This document shows, one piece after another, positions 47,640 to 58,375 of a DNA stretch of 64,000 bases. This DNA is from Sinonovacula constricta. Its lineage: Eukaryota; Mollusca; Bivalvia; Cardiida; Solecurtidae. Where the stretch lies: assembly GCA_007844125.1 (NCBI GenBank), contig CM017559.1:33943363-34007362 (forward strand), written 5' to 3'. Both the position numbers and the translations under genes were made by a program. Within the stretch, counting starts at the first letter, position 1, and every line of letters begins with the position of its first letter. A model generated the notes under the pieces. It was not told the origin of the DNA. It did no database searches and worked only from the letters and a program-made list of their open reading frames with translations.

Positions 47640-47885
47640 GGGGCGCCCATGGCGTAGTGGTAGTCGCTGATTTGTAACTCCTGACTGCTTAGCCTCTCAG
47701 CACCTGCGTTTGAGTCCCGTTCAGGGCAAAGGACTTAATGTGAGGTCTTCCTGCTGATTTGCAGTGTGCCAGTGGTTCTACCCAGACATGTGTCTGGGGT
47801 CTTCCTCTACGAAAATGCTGGACATTGCTATAATGATCATAAATGGTCGCTGCTATGTATTTCAAACACAAAAAAAAACAAAAGA
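47640..47885 (+). mobile_element. SINE family A, full length
   Basis: GCGCCCATGGCGTAGTGGTA, TTTGAGTCCCGTTCAGGGC, GGTCTTCCTGCTGATTTGC, CCCAGACATGTGTCTGGGG, TAAATGGTCGCTGCTATGTA, A-rich tail. ATGTTTAGTG before and ATGTTCAGTG after are probably the target duplication with one change. Confidence 0.92.
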
Positions 47886-48213
47886 AACAATTATGTTCAG
47901 TGATTCTTCTAGCTAAACTTAGGCCAAGGAGTCGGATAACATAATACCTTAATTACAGCACATATTAGGTATTTTATTACTTATATTTACATGTATGTTA
48001 AATAACCTATTTTTTGCTGCATAACTTATACAAGTACATTTATATTATGTTCAATGATCCATCTAGCTAAACTTAGGAATTATAGTGTCTGAGATCATTT
48101 GCAGATTTCATCACCTGTTAACAGAAAATGTGCAGAAAATTTGCAGAAATGTCACAACTTATTACTTCAATATGGTGCAGATACAGTTTGCAATATTCTG
48201 TTTGGTCCCACTA

Positions 48214-48232
48214 CCCCCCCCCCCCCCCCCCC
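48214..48232 (+). repeat. C19 homopolymer
   Basis: Nineteen C residues; length is likely approximate in the assembly. Confidence 0.9.
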
Positions 48233-48330
48233 GAGCCCTTCTAAGACCTGTCAGAAAGTATAAGTTTCAAAGCTTACAGTCTATATACATAAACATACTA
48301 TGTCTAGAAAATAAAAAATGAACAAAATGA

Positions 48331-48556
48331 TGCACCTGTGGCAGAGTGGTAGAGTAGCTGACATGCATCTTTCTCTGATTACCCCTTACTGTGTGGGTAC
48401 GAGCAGAGATGACAATCTTATGTGGCATAGTCTGTCAGCAGATTACAGTTTGTCCGTGGTTCTACTCAGACATTTGTCTGGGATTTTTCTCTTACCTTTA
48501 GCTGGACAAAGGTGTCATCCCAACCCATGTTCATTATTGATTTATTGCAAAATGAG
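48331..48556 (+). mobile_element. SINE family A, strongly diverged
   Basis: TGCACCTGTGGCAGAGTGGT, CATTTGTCTGGGATTTTTCT and AGCTGGACAAAGGTGTCAT keep the family-A order with many substitutions. It is older than its neighbour at 48560. Confidence 0.7.
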
Positions 48557-48559
48557 TTT

Positions 48560-48798
48560 GGGGGGTGCCTGTGGCTGAGTGGTTAGAGTCACTGACTTGA
48601 AACTCCTCAGCCACTCACCGCGTGGGTTCAAGTCCTAGTCGGAGTGAGAACTTTCATGTACGGAGGTTTTCCAGCTAACCTGCTGTGCGCCAGTGGTTCT
48701 AGCCAGACAAGACTTTGTGGTCTCCCTCCACCAATAATAAGCTGGATGTTAACAATATTACAATAATTGTATAGGTGTGATGTAACAAAAAACAAACA
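48560..48798 (+). mobile_element. SINE family A with target duplication
   Basis: GTGCCTGTGGCTGAGTGGTT, GTGGGTTCAAGTCCTAGTCG, TTTCCAGCTAACCTGC, CCAGTGGTTCTAGCCAGAC, (ACAA)n tail. AAAATGAGTTT before and AAAACGAGTTT after form the duplication with one change. Confidence 0.9.
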
Positions 48799-48815
48799 AA
48801 CAAACAAAACGAGTT

Positions 48816-49036
48816 TGACCGGACCTGGTAGTGCAATTGCTTGAGTGTCAGCTGCAAGTACATGAGGCTCCGGGGTTCGATTCCGAACTGCGACATTCCA
48901 AAGTCATTAAAAATGGTAGTGGTATAGGTCTCTTACTGGATCTACCCTTATATTTTGCTTAAATTTGAGTAAGCCTTAGCATGGGGTCTATATCACTACC
49001 ATTTAGTAAGACTTTAGTATGTTATATCCCAGAAAG
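48816..49036. mobile_element. Fold-back SINE family B copy
   Basis: The first half is a plus-strand head and body (ACCTGGTAGTGCAATTGC to AATGGTAGTGGTATAGGTCT). The second half is the same body segment on the minus strand (ATCTACCCTTATATTTTGC to CACTACCATTTAGTAAGACT). The two halves can pair over about 70 bp. Confidence 0.8.
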
Positions 49037-49038
49037 AC

Positions 49039-49312
49039 CAGACCTGGTAGCGCAATTGGTAGAGCATCGGCTCCAGGTACAGGAGGCCCTGGGTTCGATC
49101 CCGGGCCCCGACATTCCAGTCATTAAAAATGGTAGTGGTTAAGCTCCCTTACTATAATCAAGCAAATAAAAGGGTAGTACCACGACTGATTGGCCCCGTG
49201 TCAGGATACTGTGACTGGTTGTGGTATCATGCCAGGTGTTCACGGCATGCTATACAAAGTGAAGGCAGCACTGCATCAATTGAACATCATCTCCACATAA
49301 ACCCAAAAAACA
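49039..49312 (+). mobile_element. SINE family B
   Basis: AGACCTGGTAGCGCAATTGG, box B GGGTTCGATCCCGGGCC, AAATGGTAGTGGTTAAGCTC, GTGTTCACGGCATGC, ending AACATCATCTCCACATAAAC, with part of the 3' end lost. Confidence 0.92.
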
Positions 49313-49499
49313 TAAGCTTAAAAACATTTCCTTTGGCTTTATTTACTTGTGCTTTGCAAATTAAGAACAAAAGTAAGCTAAGCTAGCATGTTGATGATAA
49401 TATGATCAATTGTATCAGCACAAAGTAACAGCTGTGCTAAATTGAATAGACAGAACATAAGAAAGATCTATAGACACTTCCAGATAGGGACATTTTGTA

Positions 49500-50215
49500 T
49501 GGTACTGAACATGACTGTGTCAAATAAGAGTTGTGTTGGAGGTGTTCCTGGAAAGTGGAACGTGTTATAAAAACTGTGATAAATTACTTCAATAGTTCTT
49601 GATCAAATTTTTTTGTTTCGTTTTCTAATATTTTTTTTCTTCATCTCTTCAGATCTGTGACTCAGGTGTTTTTGTTTCAGAAAATGCAACAAGTGGACAC
49701 AAAACCTTTGACAAGTCATTTCAGTAGTTCATGATAAAATTTTATGTTATAGGTACAAATTGTTTAATTTTTTTCGACATTGTTAAACATGACTGCCTGC
49801 TTACATCTGTGTCTGAGGTTGTTTTTTTTTAATGCGATAAGTGATGTAAAAAACTGTCACAAATCATTTAAGAAGCTGTAGATTAAATTTGATGTTTTTT
49901 GGTACTTCTGTTTTAATTTTCTGTCTGCATTATTGAACATAACTGCCAACTTAGATCTGTGCGTCAATTTTTTATTGTCATTTTTTTTTAATGCAAGAAG
50001 TGGACATAAACTGTGACAAATTATTTCAGTAGTATTTACTTTATGTTTTGAGTCTCAATTTATTCATTTTTATTCTACATTATTGAAGAATACTGTGTTG
50101 ACTCGGATTCAGAATTGTGCTTGGGATGTTGTTATGGAATATGCTACAAGTAAACATAAAAACTATGACAGATAATTTCCATAATTTTCTTTTGAATAAA
50201 GGTACTTATTTTTTA
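49500..50215. repeat. Decayed tandem array, ~135-160 bp units
   Basis: Five old units, each with a phrase like AAGTGGACATAAACTGTGAC followed by AAATTATTTCAGTAG (near 49555, 49690, 49838, 49996, 50149), then a long T-run and AACTGCCAACTTAGATCTGTG. Two more echoes are at 50465 and 50935. Much eroded. Confidence 0.7.
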
Positions 50216-50244
50216 TTCCTGTTTTTTTACATAAATTGAGAAAA

Positions 50245-50338
50245 GGTGCCCATGGCGTAGTGGTAAAGTCACAGATTTGTAACACCTCTGACTGCTAGGC
50301 CTCTCACCGCATGATTTTTCTCAAAAACAAAACAAAAA
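50245..50338 (+). mobile_element. SINE family A with internal deletion
   Basis: Head GTGCCCATGGCGTAGTGGTA to box B (CACCGCATG) fused directly to the tail TCAAAAACAAAACAAAAAC; the 140-bp body is missing. Confidence 0.82.
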
Positions 50339-50528
50339 CTCTACATAATTCAACTGGACTGAGGAGTTTCTGGAGATAGAATGAGTAAAAATTTTTGAAA
50401 TTGTGAATTATATTCTTTCTTCATGAAATTAAATGTGGTTTAAGTATTTATGCATGTGTTAGGAAGGAGATTGAGTTGACATAAAATGTGTGCCAAATTG
50501 TGTGTATAAATCACTTAATTCTTGATTG

Positions 50529-50830
50529 TTTGACCAGACCTGGTAGCGCAATCGGTAGAGCATTGGCTCCAGGTATGGGAGGCCCTGGGTTTCGGTCCCA
50601 GGCAGTGACATACCAAAGTTGTTTAAAATGGTAGTGGTATCGCTCCCTTAAGCAAATATAAGGGTAGTTCCATGACTGATTGGCCAGGTGTCTGGATGAT
50701 GTGACAGGGAGTGGTATTTTATTTCATAAAGGTGCTCATTGCATGCTATACACAGTGAAGGCAGCACTACTTCAAGTGAACACCAGCTGAAGCACTGTTG
50801 GTGGGATGATAAACCCAGTAAACAAACAAT
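50529..50830 (+). mobile_element. SINE family B, full length, 12-bp target duplication
   Basis: ACCTGGTAGCGCAATCGGTA to AAACCCAGTAAACAAACAA; AATTCTTGATTG flanks it at 50517-50528 and 50831-50842. Confidence 0.95.
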
Positions 50831-51084
50831 AATTCTTGATTGAATCATTGGTTATATTAATAAATCTCCAGTTCAGACAACTCAGAAGTGGGCATCATCA
50901 AAACATGTCAAAAAAAACCTCTGTGTTTAAGTTGGACATAAAATGTGCGAAATTGAACAGAAATACTTCTGTAAACTGTCATGTAGTTTTCAGTTATGGC
51001 CTATATTGATTTAGTCCGTAAAACAAGCATTTGTGGTCATTTAATGTTTAATTGTAATGTTAAATTGTTGTTTGATTTTTGGGA

Positions 51085-51245
51085 TACAGCGCAGCAAATA
51101 ATTATGATCATTATAGCAAGGTCCAGCTATTTTGGTAGAGGAATATACCAGACAAATATCTGGGTAGAACCACCGGCACAGCGCAGGTCAACTTGAAGAC
51201 CTTCCCACATAAAATCCTTCACCCCAGATGGGACTTGAAACATTG
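51085..51245 (-). mobile_element. SINE family A
   Basis: Minus strand: AAGTCCCATCTGGGG, GTGGGAAGGTCTTCAAGTTG, CGGTGGTTCTACCCAGAT, TATTTGTCTGGTATATTCC. The head is partly lost. The only minus-strand SINE between 45.5 and 61.2 kb apart from the fold-back. Confidence 0.85.
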
Positions 51246-51779
51246 AAGTGGAAGGATAGGTGCCCATCAGAATTAAAAAAAAGGTATAGCCTTTTCCCTT
51301 CAAGAAAATGACCAAATAATATCTAGACTAGACCAAGAGAAATCACTGTAGAAGTTTCACTGGAGGCTTTGCCTTGAGTGTGCCTTAACTATTGGGTTAT
51401 TGTGCAGTGTTCCGTGCTGACACTATTTCCTGTGGTAAATGGGATTGATTGAATGATTAATTAATGCCTATGCATTAAGTGACAGTATGTCTTTAATTTC
51501 AGGAATTTTTAATAAATAATTGCACATTCTTGCTGATCTGACTATTCTGATTTAGTCATTTTGTGACTTAAATAGTATTTTGTGGCTGCAAAAAGTGTTC
51601 AGTTTATTTATGGTTTCAAGTTGTGCCAAGTTATCTTTTAATCTCTGTTCATGTGCTAGATTGAAGGAATGATTATTTTTTATAAATTATTTATTTAATC
51701 CATCTTTCAACTGAACATATGGATTTGTTTAAGTATTAGGAATGAAATCTGTGGAGATTTTTGGCTATCAGGTTTTTGG

Positions 51780-52075
51780 AGGTGTTTTAGTGGCTATAAC
51801 ATTACATTGCTATACATCCATATATTAAAACATTTTAAGGCATTTTGTGGCTATAAAATCCTTTTTTAAAATCTTTTGTGGCTATAAAGAGGCATTTTTA
51901 GGTATTTTTGGGGTCATTAAAATGCATTTCGAGCTATTTGCAGCTAGAAAATGGCATATTGATGGTTTTGTGGCTGTAAAATGGCATTTAGAAGTATTTT
52001 GTGGCTATTAAATGGCAGTTTGATGGGTTTTGTGGCAATAAAATAGTATTTTGTTGTGTTTCTGGTAGTTAATAA
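51780..52075. repeat. Decayed ~34-bp minisatellite
   Basis: Eight to nine loose copies of a unit like TTTTGTGGCTATAAAATGGCA with ATTTGATGG/ATTTTAAGG spacers. Old and irregular. Confidence 0.72.
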
Positions 52076-53668
52076 TACATGAGGGTAAATTACTACATGG
52101 GTAACTTTTTGCTGATTGGAAATTTGTGTATTATTTTTGGAGCAAATATTTTTTTAATGTCTGCAATGTCAATTTAAATTATAGAAGCACAAGCATACAT
52201 TGTAACCGTACTGAAGCATAGAAATTTTATAAAAAAGGGCAATTTTTAAAACATTTTGATATTCTTATAGTGATAAAAATACAAATATATCGGCGCGGTA
52301 TGACCTATCAAGTGTCGGTGTGCTGTAAAACCTAAAATACAAAATACAAAATACAAATATTAAATTTATATTTCTAAGACAACACTTTCTTTTATAAAAC
52401 CTAGTGGCATAGTTGTTAAAAACACTACGTTATTAACAAAAATGGTTTTGTATACAATTAATTTAAAGCTATGTGGTGCTGTATACTACAAGTCAACGAA
52501 TGGGTGCCAAAGAAAAAATTGAGATTAATTATTGTACAATTATCATTCTGGAGCAGCATATAAATGGATGACAGATTTCATTCTACTCCTCTCAGAGACC
52601 TCACTTGAGGGCGTTGGAAGTCAAATGAGTGATTCGTGAATTGTGTGCGGTTTGTTGTGCAAAATCAGGATTAATTTTATTTTATATAGGATTCTGGAAA
52701 AAGTTTTGGGTTTAAAACTCCCAAGAATCTTTTCTCTCTAGATTGTTCAGTGCGTGCGTATATATATATATTTTGAAGATATTTAAATACATTTTGCAGA
52801 TATAAACTTTCGTTCTTTTAAAAGTTAATAAAAGAAACATCTGGAAAAATATAACCATACAATCCAGGAATTTGTGAATATATATTTTTATTGATTTTGA
52901 CTAAATAGAGGACTATTCTGTATTTAGATTTACATCTGCTGTTCATTCGATCTCATCAAGTCTGTATGTATGCGCACATTTGGAAATTGTTCTTTATTGA
53001 CGATATTTGACACAAAGACAAACTGATTCCAGTGCTATGTATACTGAAGGAAAAAAGTTTAGCAAGTTCAAAGAGGATTGACTCCTTGAGGAACTTGTAG
53101 TTTAAAAAAAAAGGGGGAAATCATGTTGTAATTGGGTGGACACAATTGGTCAATATGGAAACATTTTAGTCACATTGATTTATAGACAAAAACCAAATAC
53201 ATAAAAAACTTGCTGAACTTTTTTGATTCAGTATATATTCTTAAGTTCTAATTCTTACCATGATAAGCCCACATTACACCATTTTACACTACTCTCATAT
53301 CATTCATTGTTTGGTGATTTTATGCCCACCTTTTTCAAAGCTACACGCTGCTAAGTCTTGATCACAGTATCTAGTTTAACCTTTGCATGTAGTTACAGTT
53401 TTAAGCAAAAAAAACTTCATGAGATTCAGGCATAAAGTGTAGAGCAAGATTAAACAGCTCTCACTGGGGGCAATTTCAGGAACTTCACTTTGGGTTGCTA
53501 AATATTTATTAATGCATCCTATGTAACTAATGCATAAAATTAAATTTAAGTATAAATTATTGATAAATACAGCAAGTTAAACATAAACTGTCATACTGGT
53601 ATACTAACCTTTCTCATTTGCTAATAACCGATTATAAGTTCCTTGATATTCACTTACATTAACTTAAA
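52076..53668. other. No gene seen
   Basis: A retroposon tail fragment D lies at 52290-52350 (CGGCGCGGTATGACCTATC, GTGCTGTAAAACC). A copy of the AGTGTAGA dispersed motif is at 53425-53490. Otherwise T-rich. Confidence 0.45.
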
Positions 53669-53895
53669 AGGGACACCTGTGGCCGAGCTGACTTGTAACT
53701 CCTCAGCCCCTCACCATGTGGTTTGAGTCCTGTTTGTGGCAAAGGACTTTATGTGGGAAGGTCTTTTAGCTAACTTGCTGTGTGCTGGTGGTTCTACCCA
53801 GACATTTGCCCTGTGGTCTTCCTCCACCAAAAAAAGCTGGACATTGCTATAATGATCATAATTGGTTGCTGCTATGTATTTCAAAAACAAAACAA
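53669..53895 (+). mobile_element. SINE family A
   Basis: GGGACACCTGTGGCCGAGC, CCTCACCATGTGGTTTGAGT, GGAAGGTCTTTTAGCTAACT, CCCAGACATTTGCCCTGTGG, ATTGGTTGCTGCTATGTATT, tail merging with an (AAT)n microsatellite. Confidence 0.92.
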
Positions 53896-54015
53896 ACATT
53901 AATAATAGTAGTAATAATAATAATAATAAAAGTATAATATTAATTATAATAATATGGTAACAAGAAATATAACAAGAATTATAATGTGATAATAAATGAT
54001 AATACATGTATTAAT
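53896..54015. repeat. (AAT)n microsatellite, imperfect
   Basis: AATAATAATAATAATAATAA-type sequence grown from the SINE tail. Confidence 0.85.
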
Positions 54016-54189
54016 AATGATATTAATATAATAAAAATATGTACTGCAAATACAAACCCCAGATAATGGTGTAAACTGAGACAGACTAACTATGCAATGG
54101 ATCAATCCAAAAATTGTGTCATTTCTCGTAGTAATTAAAATTAGTTATTAATACAAGATCCATATTCTATTATCGTTAAACGTTCCTGT

Positions 54190-54410
54190 GTTCCGTGGCA
54201 TATTGCCTATTAAGTGTTGTGCCATAAAATACAAAATAGACAAAATACATAATTCACATTATTGTAACCTGATTTTTTTATTTCTACTCTTTTAATTATG
54301 ACCTTATTATATTATTATATTATTCTGCTCGCATTACACTTCATTGAATTTGGGGCCATATCACCTGTCAAGTGTCGTTGTGCCATAAAACCCCAAACCA
54401 ACATCCATAC
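54190..54410 (+). repeat. Two retroposon tail fragments D
   Basis: GTGGCATATTGCCTATTAAG, TGTTGTGCCATAAAATAC at 54195-54250 and GGGGCCATATCACCTGTCAA, GTTGTGCCATAAAACCCC at 54349-54405. Confidence 0.6.
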
Positions 54411-54611
54411 ACATACCTGAACTTAATCAAGTCAAAAACAAACTGGACTCTGATGGCAAGGAAAGACATATGACCTTACCCTCTGTCATTATTGAGGAAA
54501 TGTAACCATCACTTAATCCGCATAGCCTTCAAAATCATTCAGGAAATGTTACTGTCAATCTACATAGCCTTTAAAAATCATTCAGGAAATGTTACTGTCA
54601 ATCATCATAGC

Positions 54612-54925
54612 ACCAGACCTGGTAGCGCAATCGGTAGAGCGTCGGCTCCAGGTATGGGAGGCCCCGGGTTCGATCCAGGGCCGCGACATACCAAAGTCGT
54701 TAAAAATGGTAGTGGTATAGCTCCCTTGCTAACGCTCAAGCAAATTTAAGGGTAGTTCCACAACTGGTTGGCCCGGTGTCAGGATAATGTGACTGGGTGT
54801 GGTATTATGCCAGGTGTTCACGGCATGCTATACAAAGTGAAGGCAGCACTATATCTGCTTCAAGTGGACACAATCTCCAGATAACTGAAATACTGTTGGT
54901 GGGACGATAAACCCAATAAACAAAC
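54612..54925 (+). mobile_element. SINE family B, full length, 12-bp target duplication
   Basis: ACCAGACCTGGTAGCGCAAT, box B GGGTTCGATCCAGGGCC, full body and AAACCCAATAAACAAAC end. AATCATCATAGC is present at 54600-54611 and 54926-54937, within minisatellite units. Confidence 0.96.
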
Positions 54926-55301
54926 AATCATCATAGCCTTCAAAAATCATTCAGGTAATGTTACTGGCAGTCTCTATAGCCTTCAAAAATCATTCAGGAA
55001 ATGTTACTGTTGCTCATTCTTCATTGCCAGCAAAAAATAATTTAGGAAATGCAACTGTCACTTAATCTTCACTGACTGCAAAAGTGTTTCAGGAAATACA
55101 ACTGTCACCCACACTTCAATGCCTGCAAAAATAATTCAGGAAATGCAACTGTCACTTTATCTTCATTGCCAGCAAAAATATTATTCAGGAGTTGTAACTG
55201 TTCTTGAATCTTCATTGGCTGTAAAACATCTTACAGGAGATGTCACTGTACTTACATCTTCATTGTCTTTAAAAACATTCAGGAGATGTAACTGTACTTA
55301 A

Positions 55302-55343
55302 CTGGTCGCTGTGATTTATTTATAAAGCAAAATAAAACAAATA
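55302..55343 (+). mobile_element. SINE family A, extreme 5' truncation
   Basis: Only ACTGGTCGCTGTGATTTATT and the A-rich tail. CTGTACTTA lies on both sides (about 55293-55301 and 55347-55355), so this is a genuine very short insertion and not a deletion remnant. Confidence 0.75.
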
Positions 55344-55746
55344 GCTGTACTTAAATCTTCATTGGATGTAAAAATAATTCAGGAGATGTAACTGCAACTA
55401 AATCTTCATTGCCTGCAAAAACCATTCAGGACATGCAACTGACATTTAAGCTTCACTGCCTGCAAAAAGTTAAGGATATGCAACTGTCATAAAATCTTGA
55501 TTGCCTGCAAAAAATCATTCAGGAAATATAAGTGTCTTCATAGACTAAACAGCATTTATGCTGCTTTTAGATACTACTATTGCACACCAATGGTTATATA
55601 GCATTTTCACATGTAAACACATGCATTGAGCATCAATAACCCATGAAATATATAACAGCAAACAGCTAAAAGCAAAATATCACATTCAGTATAATGTCTG
55701 TTGATAAAGTTCCCTAATTCATTGAAATAGACAATGCTATTAAGAC

Positions 55747-56039
55747 CGGACCTGGTAGAGCAATCAGTAGTTCTTTGGCTCCAGGTTCAGGTGGCCCTGG
55801 GTTCAATCTTGGGCCTCAACATACCGAAGTCATTAAAAATGGTAGTGGTATAGCTCTCTTAATAATGCTCAAGCAAATAAAAGTGTAGTTCCACGACTGG
55901 TTGGCCCAGTGTCATGATCATGTGACTTGATGTGGTACCATGCCAGATGTTTATGGTAGTATATATCTGCTTCAAGTAGTCACCATCTCCAGAAAACAAA
56001 TACTGTTGGTGGGACAATAAACCAAATAAACAAACAGTA
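55747..56039 (+). mobile_element. SINE family B, 10-bp target duplication
   Basis: GGACCTGGTAGAGCAATCAG to AAACCAAATAAACAAACA, with a small internal deletion (GGCAGCACT block lost). CTATTAAGAC flanks it at 55737-55746 and 56040-56049. Confidence 0.95.
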
Positions 56040-56304
56040 CTATTAAGACAATTCAAGGAATTATTCATCTTAAGAATTACTTGACTTTTTTTTACTCTTA
56101 ATTTTGCTCATAGATGACATGTGGGAAAGCTGATGGCATTGTTTGCCTGAAATATGTGATGATTTGTCTGAGATAAAATTCTATTAGAATTTTATCAGTT
56201 CTATTATGAGGATTTGTTATGTTAATGACCATGGACCTGTTACAAAATCAATATGGAATATGGCTTAGAATATTCATAATAATTCTTAGCTAGCTAGGCA
56301 TGAA

Positions 56305-56345
56305 TTGACCAGGCCTTAGACAAATCGTGTAGATCTCGCCACCAA
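56305..56345 (+). repeat. Dispersed 'TTGACCAGGCCTTAG...GTGTAGATC' motif
   Basis: Relative of the sequence at the left edge of the 64-bp array (41390) and of 1283, 46300 and 53425. Confidence 0.45.
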
Positions 56346-56558
56346 ATAGCCGTTAACAATTTTGTGCAATGAAAACCAGACATGATGTGAGAGACACAGT
56401 AGGAAATAGTGTAAATAGTGATGAGACAGCCCCCTGCAAGAGCAGGCTAGTCTAGCTCTGCACTGTTTGCCTATGGCTATTATCAATTGGCAAAGAATAA
56501 GGGGGTCAAAGTTGAAAGGAACCAGACATGCATTTTTAATTAATTTTATATCCTTTTT

Positions 56559-56708
56559 ACGGGGGCCCCCGAGTCTCCGATTTGTAACTCATCTGACTGC
56601 TTAGCCTCTCAACCGGTGGGTTTGAGTCCGGGTCGGGGCAAATACTTAATGTGAGAAGGTCTTCCAGCTGACTTGCAGTGCGTATTTCAACAACAAAGCA
56701 AACAAACT
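56559..56708 (+). mobile_element. SINE family A with internal deletion
   Basis: GGCCCCCGAGTCTCCGATTT, GGTTTGAGTCCGGGTCGG, GGTCTTCCAGCTGACTTGC, then directly GTGCGTATTTCAACAACAAA: about 90 bp of the body is missing. Confidence 0.85.
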
Positions 56709-56709
56709 T

Positions 56710-57416
56710 ATCCTTTTTAGTAATGCTAGGCATAGAACAAGAAGTTGCAGTGAGTGGTCAAAGATTTAAGAGAATGAACATATTACCTGTACTTCTTTAG
56801 TTTGTCAGTTTTATTTATTTCCAACCTATCAGTTTACAAGGATAATAGAAGTTTGGGCAGGTGAAAGGATTGATGAGAAATGCAAGAAAAATATTTATGT
56901 TGAGGTGTGTCTTTTCTAGTGCTGGCTTTATTTACAGAGATAAAAGTAGCTATAGCAGATTATGGTAATATATACATACTGTGGTTGTGAATTATAAAGA
57001 AAGAAATAGCTGCTAAATTTTGTTGAAAAATTATACCATTATGAAACTGTAACAAGAGTATTAAGAAAATTCTTATGAATGAAAATAACTCTGAAGTACA
57101 AAAATTGAATGCATTATTTCATGAAATATGAAATAGGTTTAATAAGGATTTTAAGATATTTCTTCGTAAAATGTGTTCTTATTCATAATGTTCTAAAACA
57201 GTAAAAAGGTAATTATTTTCTTGATTTGAATAAATGACTCATAATGGAATCTTAATGTAAGATTACCCTAAAATAATAATTTATTATTAATTATTATTTT
57301 TTATTTATAATGTTATTTCCCAACTTTTATGTTTCATATGAACACAGTCACAGCTGTAGGGATAAAGTGGAATTATTTATATTATTTTACTTTAGATGGA
57401 CATTTTTTTTTTATAG
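56710..57416. other. AT-rich DNA before the unrecognised gene
   Basis: No SINE or exon. A possible splice acceptor (T9 then ATAG) ends at 57416. If used, the coding exon below would carry a 77-base 5' UTR piece and the transcription start would be further upstream. Confidence 0.35.
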
Positions 57417-57493
57417 ACAATTCCAACATTTTTTTGAAATGAAGAGAACAAACTTACAAAACTAAATCAGTTAATAAATTACCATTTAGAAAA

Positions 57494-58066
57494 ATGGGCA
57501 CCATATTTGGAACATTTTGGGAGGAAGCGCCTGATCATTTTGAAGGCCTGAATCTTGAAGAAGCTCGTGAGATTCATGCAGAATTAAAGAAGGAATATGG
57601 CCATCCAAGATGGAGCAGTGTATTAGTGTCAAGAAAAATGGGATCAAAATATCGAAAAAAGAAACAAGTTGAAGCTGAAAACAATGCTAAAAAGAAGGAA
57701 GATCTAGAAAAAGCAAAGATTGTTGAAGCATTTGAAAAATGTGTAAAAGATGGAGAGAAAGGAAAAGAGTTGGATGAAGAAGGTGAAATGATGGACAGGG
57801 ACAGGGATGTTGTTGTGGTAGATGTAGATGGGGTGGTGATCGACAGAAAGGTGTTGTTGAAAGTCATACAAGACTGGGAATCTCTGGATAGCGAAAATGC
57901 CGGTTCCCTAGAGGAAGCGGATAATGTTAGAAATACGTTAGAAGAGATAAGTCAAGAGGTAGACAATATCGCGGAGGAAGGAGTGGAGGAGAAGCAGGCA
58001 GGGGACCGGCCAGATCCTGAAGGGCTAGGGGACGAGGAAGTTGAAATGGTCCAAGAGGGGTGTCAG
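57494..58066 (+). CDS. Unrecognised Lys/Glu-rich protein, first coding exon
   Basis: The longest non-repetitive open frame in the window. ATG at 57494 lies in a good context (AGAAAAATGG), and the frame is closed upstream by TGA at 57440. Residues 1-45 look like a folded, conserved-type start (MGTIFGTFWEEAPDHF, then EAREIHAELKKEYGHPRW). Residues 46-100 are a basic then charged helix, probably coiled coil (SKYRKKKQVEAENNAKKK). Residues 105-130 contain DVVVVDVDGVVIDRKVLLK, and 130-190 are acidic. No signal peptide or membrane segment. Unspliced, it would stop after 193 residues at 58075. I instead prefer splicing at CAG|GTATAC (58067) in phase 0 to 63701. Family and function not recognised. Confidence 0.65.
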
Positions 58067-58375
58067 GTATACTAGAATTGTTAGCTGAATTTTGGTCTGT
58101 TTGAATTACTTATAAAGGGGTGGCAGATATACCATGATCATTAATAACATTTTACTATGATCTGATATATTTTAAAGGGTTGGCAGTTATATGATTGTTG
58201 TTTATTAAATTTTAGTAATCTTATTTTTTGGAGAGGTGGCAGGTGTATCTTATTGTTAAATGAATTTTGTATTGATCTTTTTTATTTTTAGAGGGTAGGC
58301 AGTCACTTGACCAGGCTTGTTTATTTATTTAATGGTTATCTGATTTATATTTGGAGGGTTGGTATATAAACAGGA
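58050..58375. repeat. Decayed ~60-bp tandem repeat overlapping the end of the coding exon
   Basis: Five units beginning AGGGGTGTCAGGTATAC (58056), AGGGGTGGCAGATATACC (58117), AGGGTTGGCAGTTATATG (58177), AGAGGTGGCAGGTGTATC (58233) and AGAGGGTAGGCAGTCAC (58291), each followed by a T-rich half with TTGAATT/TTTGATC. The first unit contains the last seven codons of the frame and the proposed donor. Confidence 0.75.

Larger units (their letters stand above)
54490..55540. repeat. ~46-bp minisatellite, interrupted by two SINE insertions
   Basis: About 16 diverged units with TTCAGGAAATG(C/T)AACTGTCA, AATCTTCATTGCCTGCAAAA. A complete family-B SINE and a family-A tail have landed in it. Units left of 55000 read GTTACTGTCAATC..CATAGCC and form a separate subtype. 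Confidence 0.88.

Noticed and set aside
57574..57867. 97-codon Ser/Phe-rich minus-strand frame
   Set aside because: Antisense shadow of the Lys/Glu-rich coding exon.
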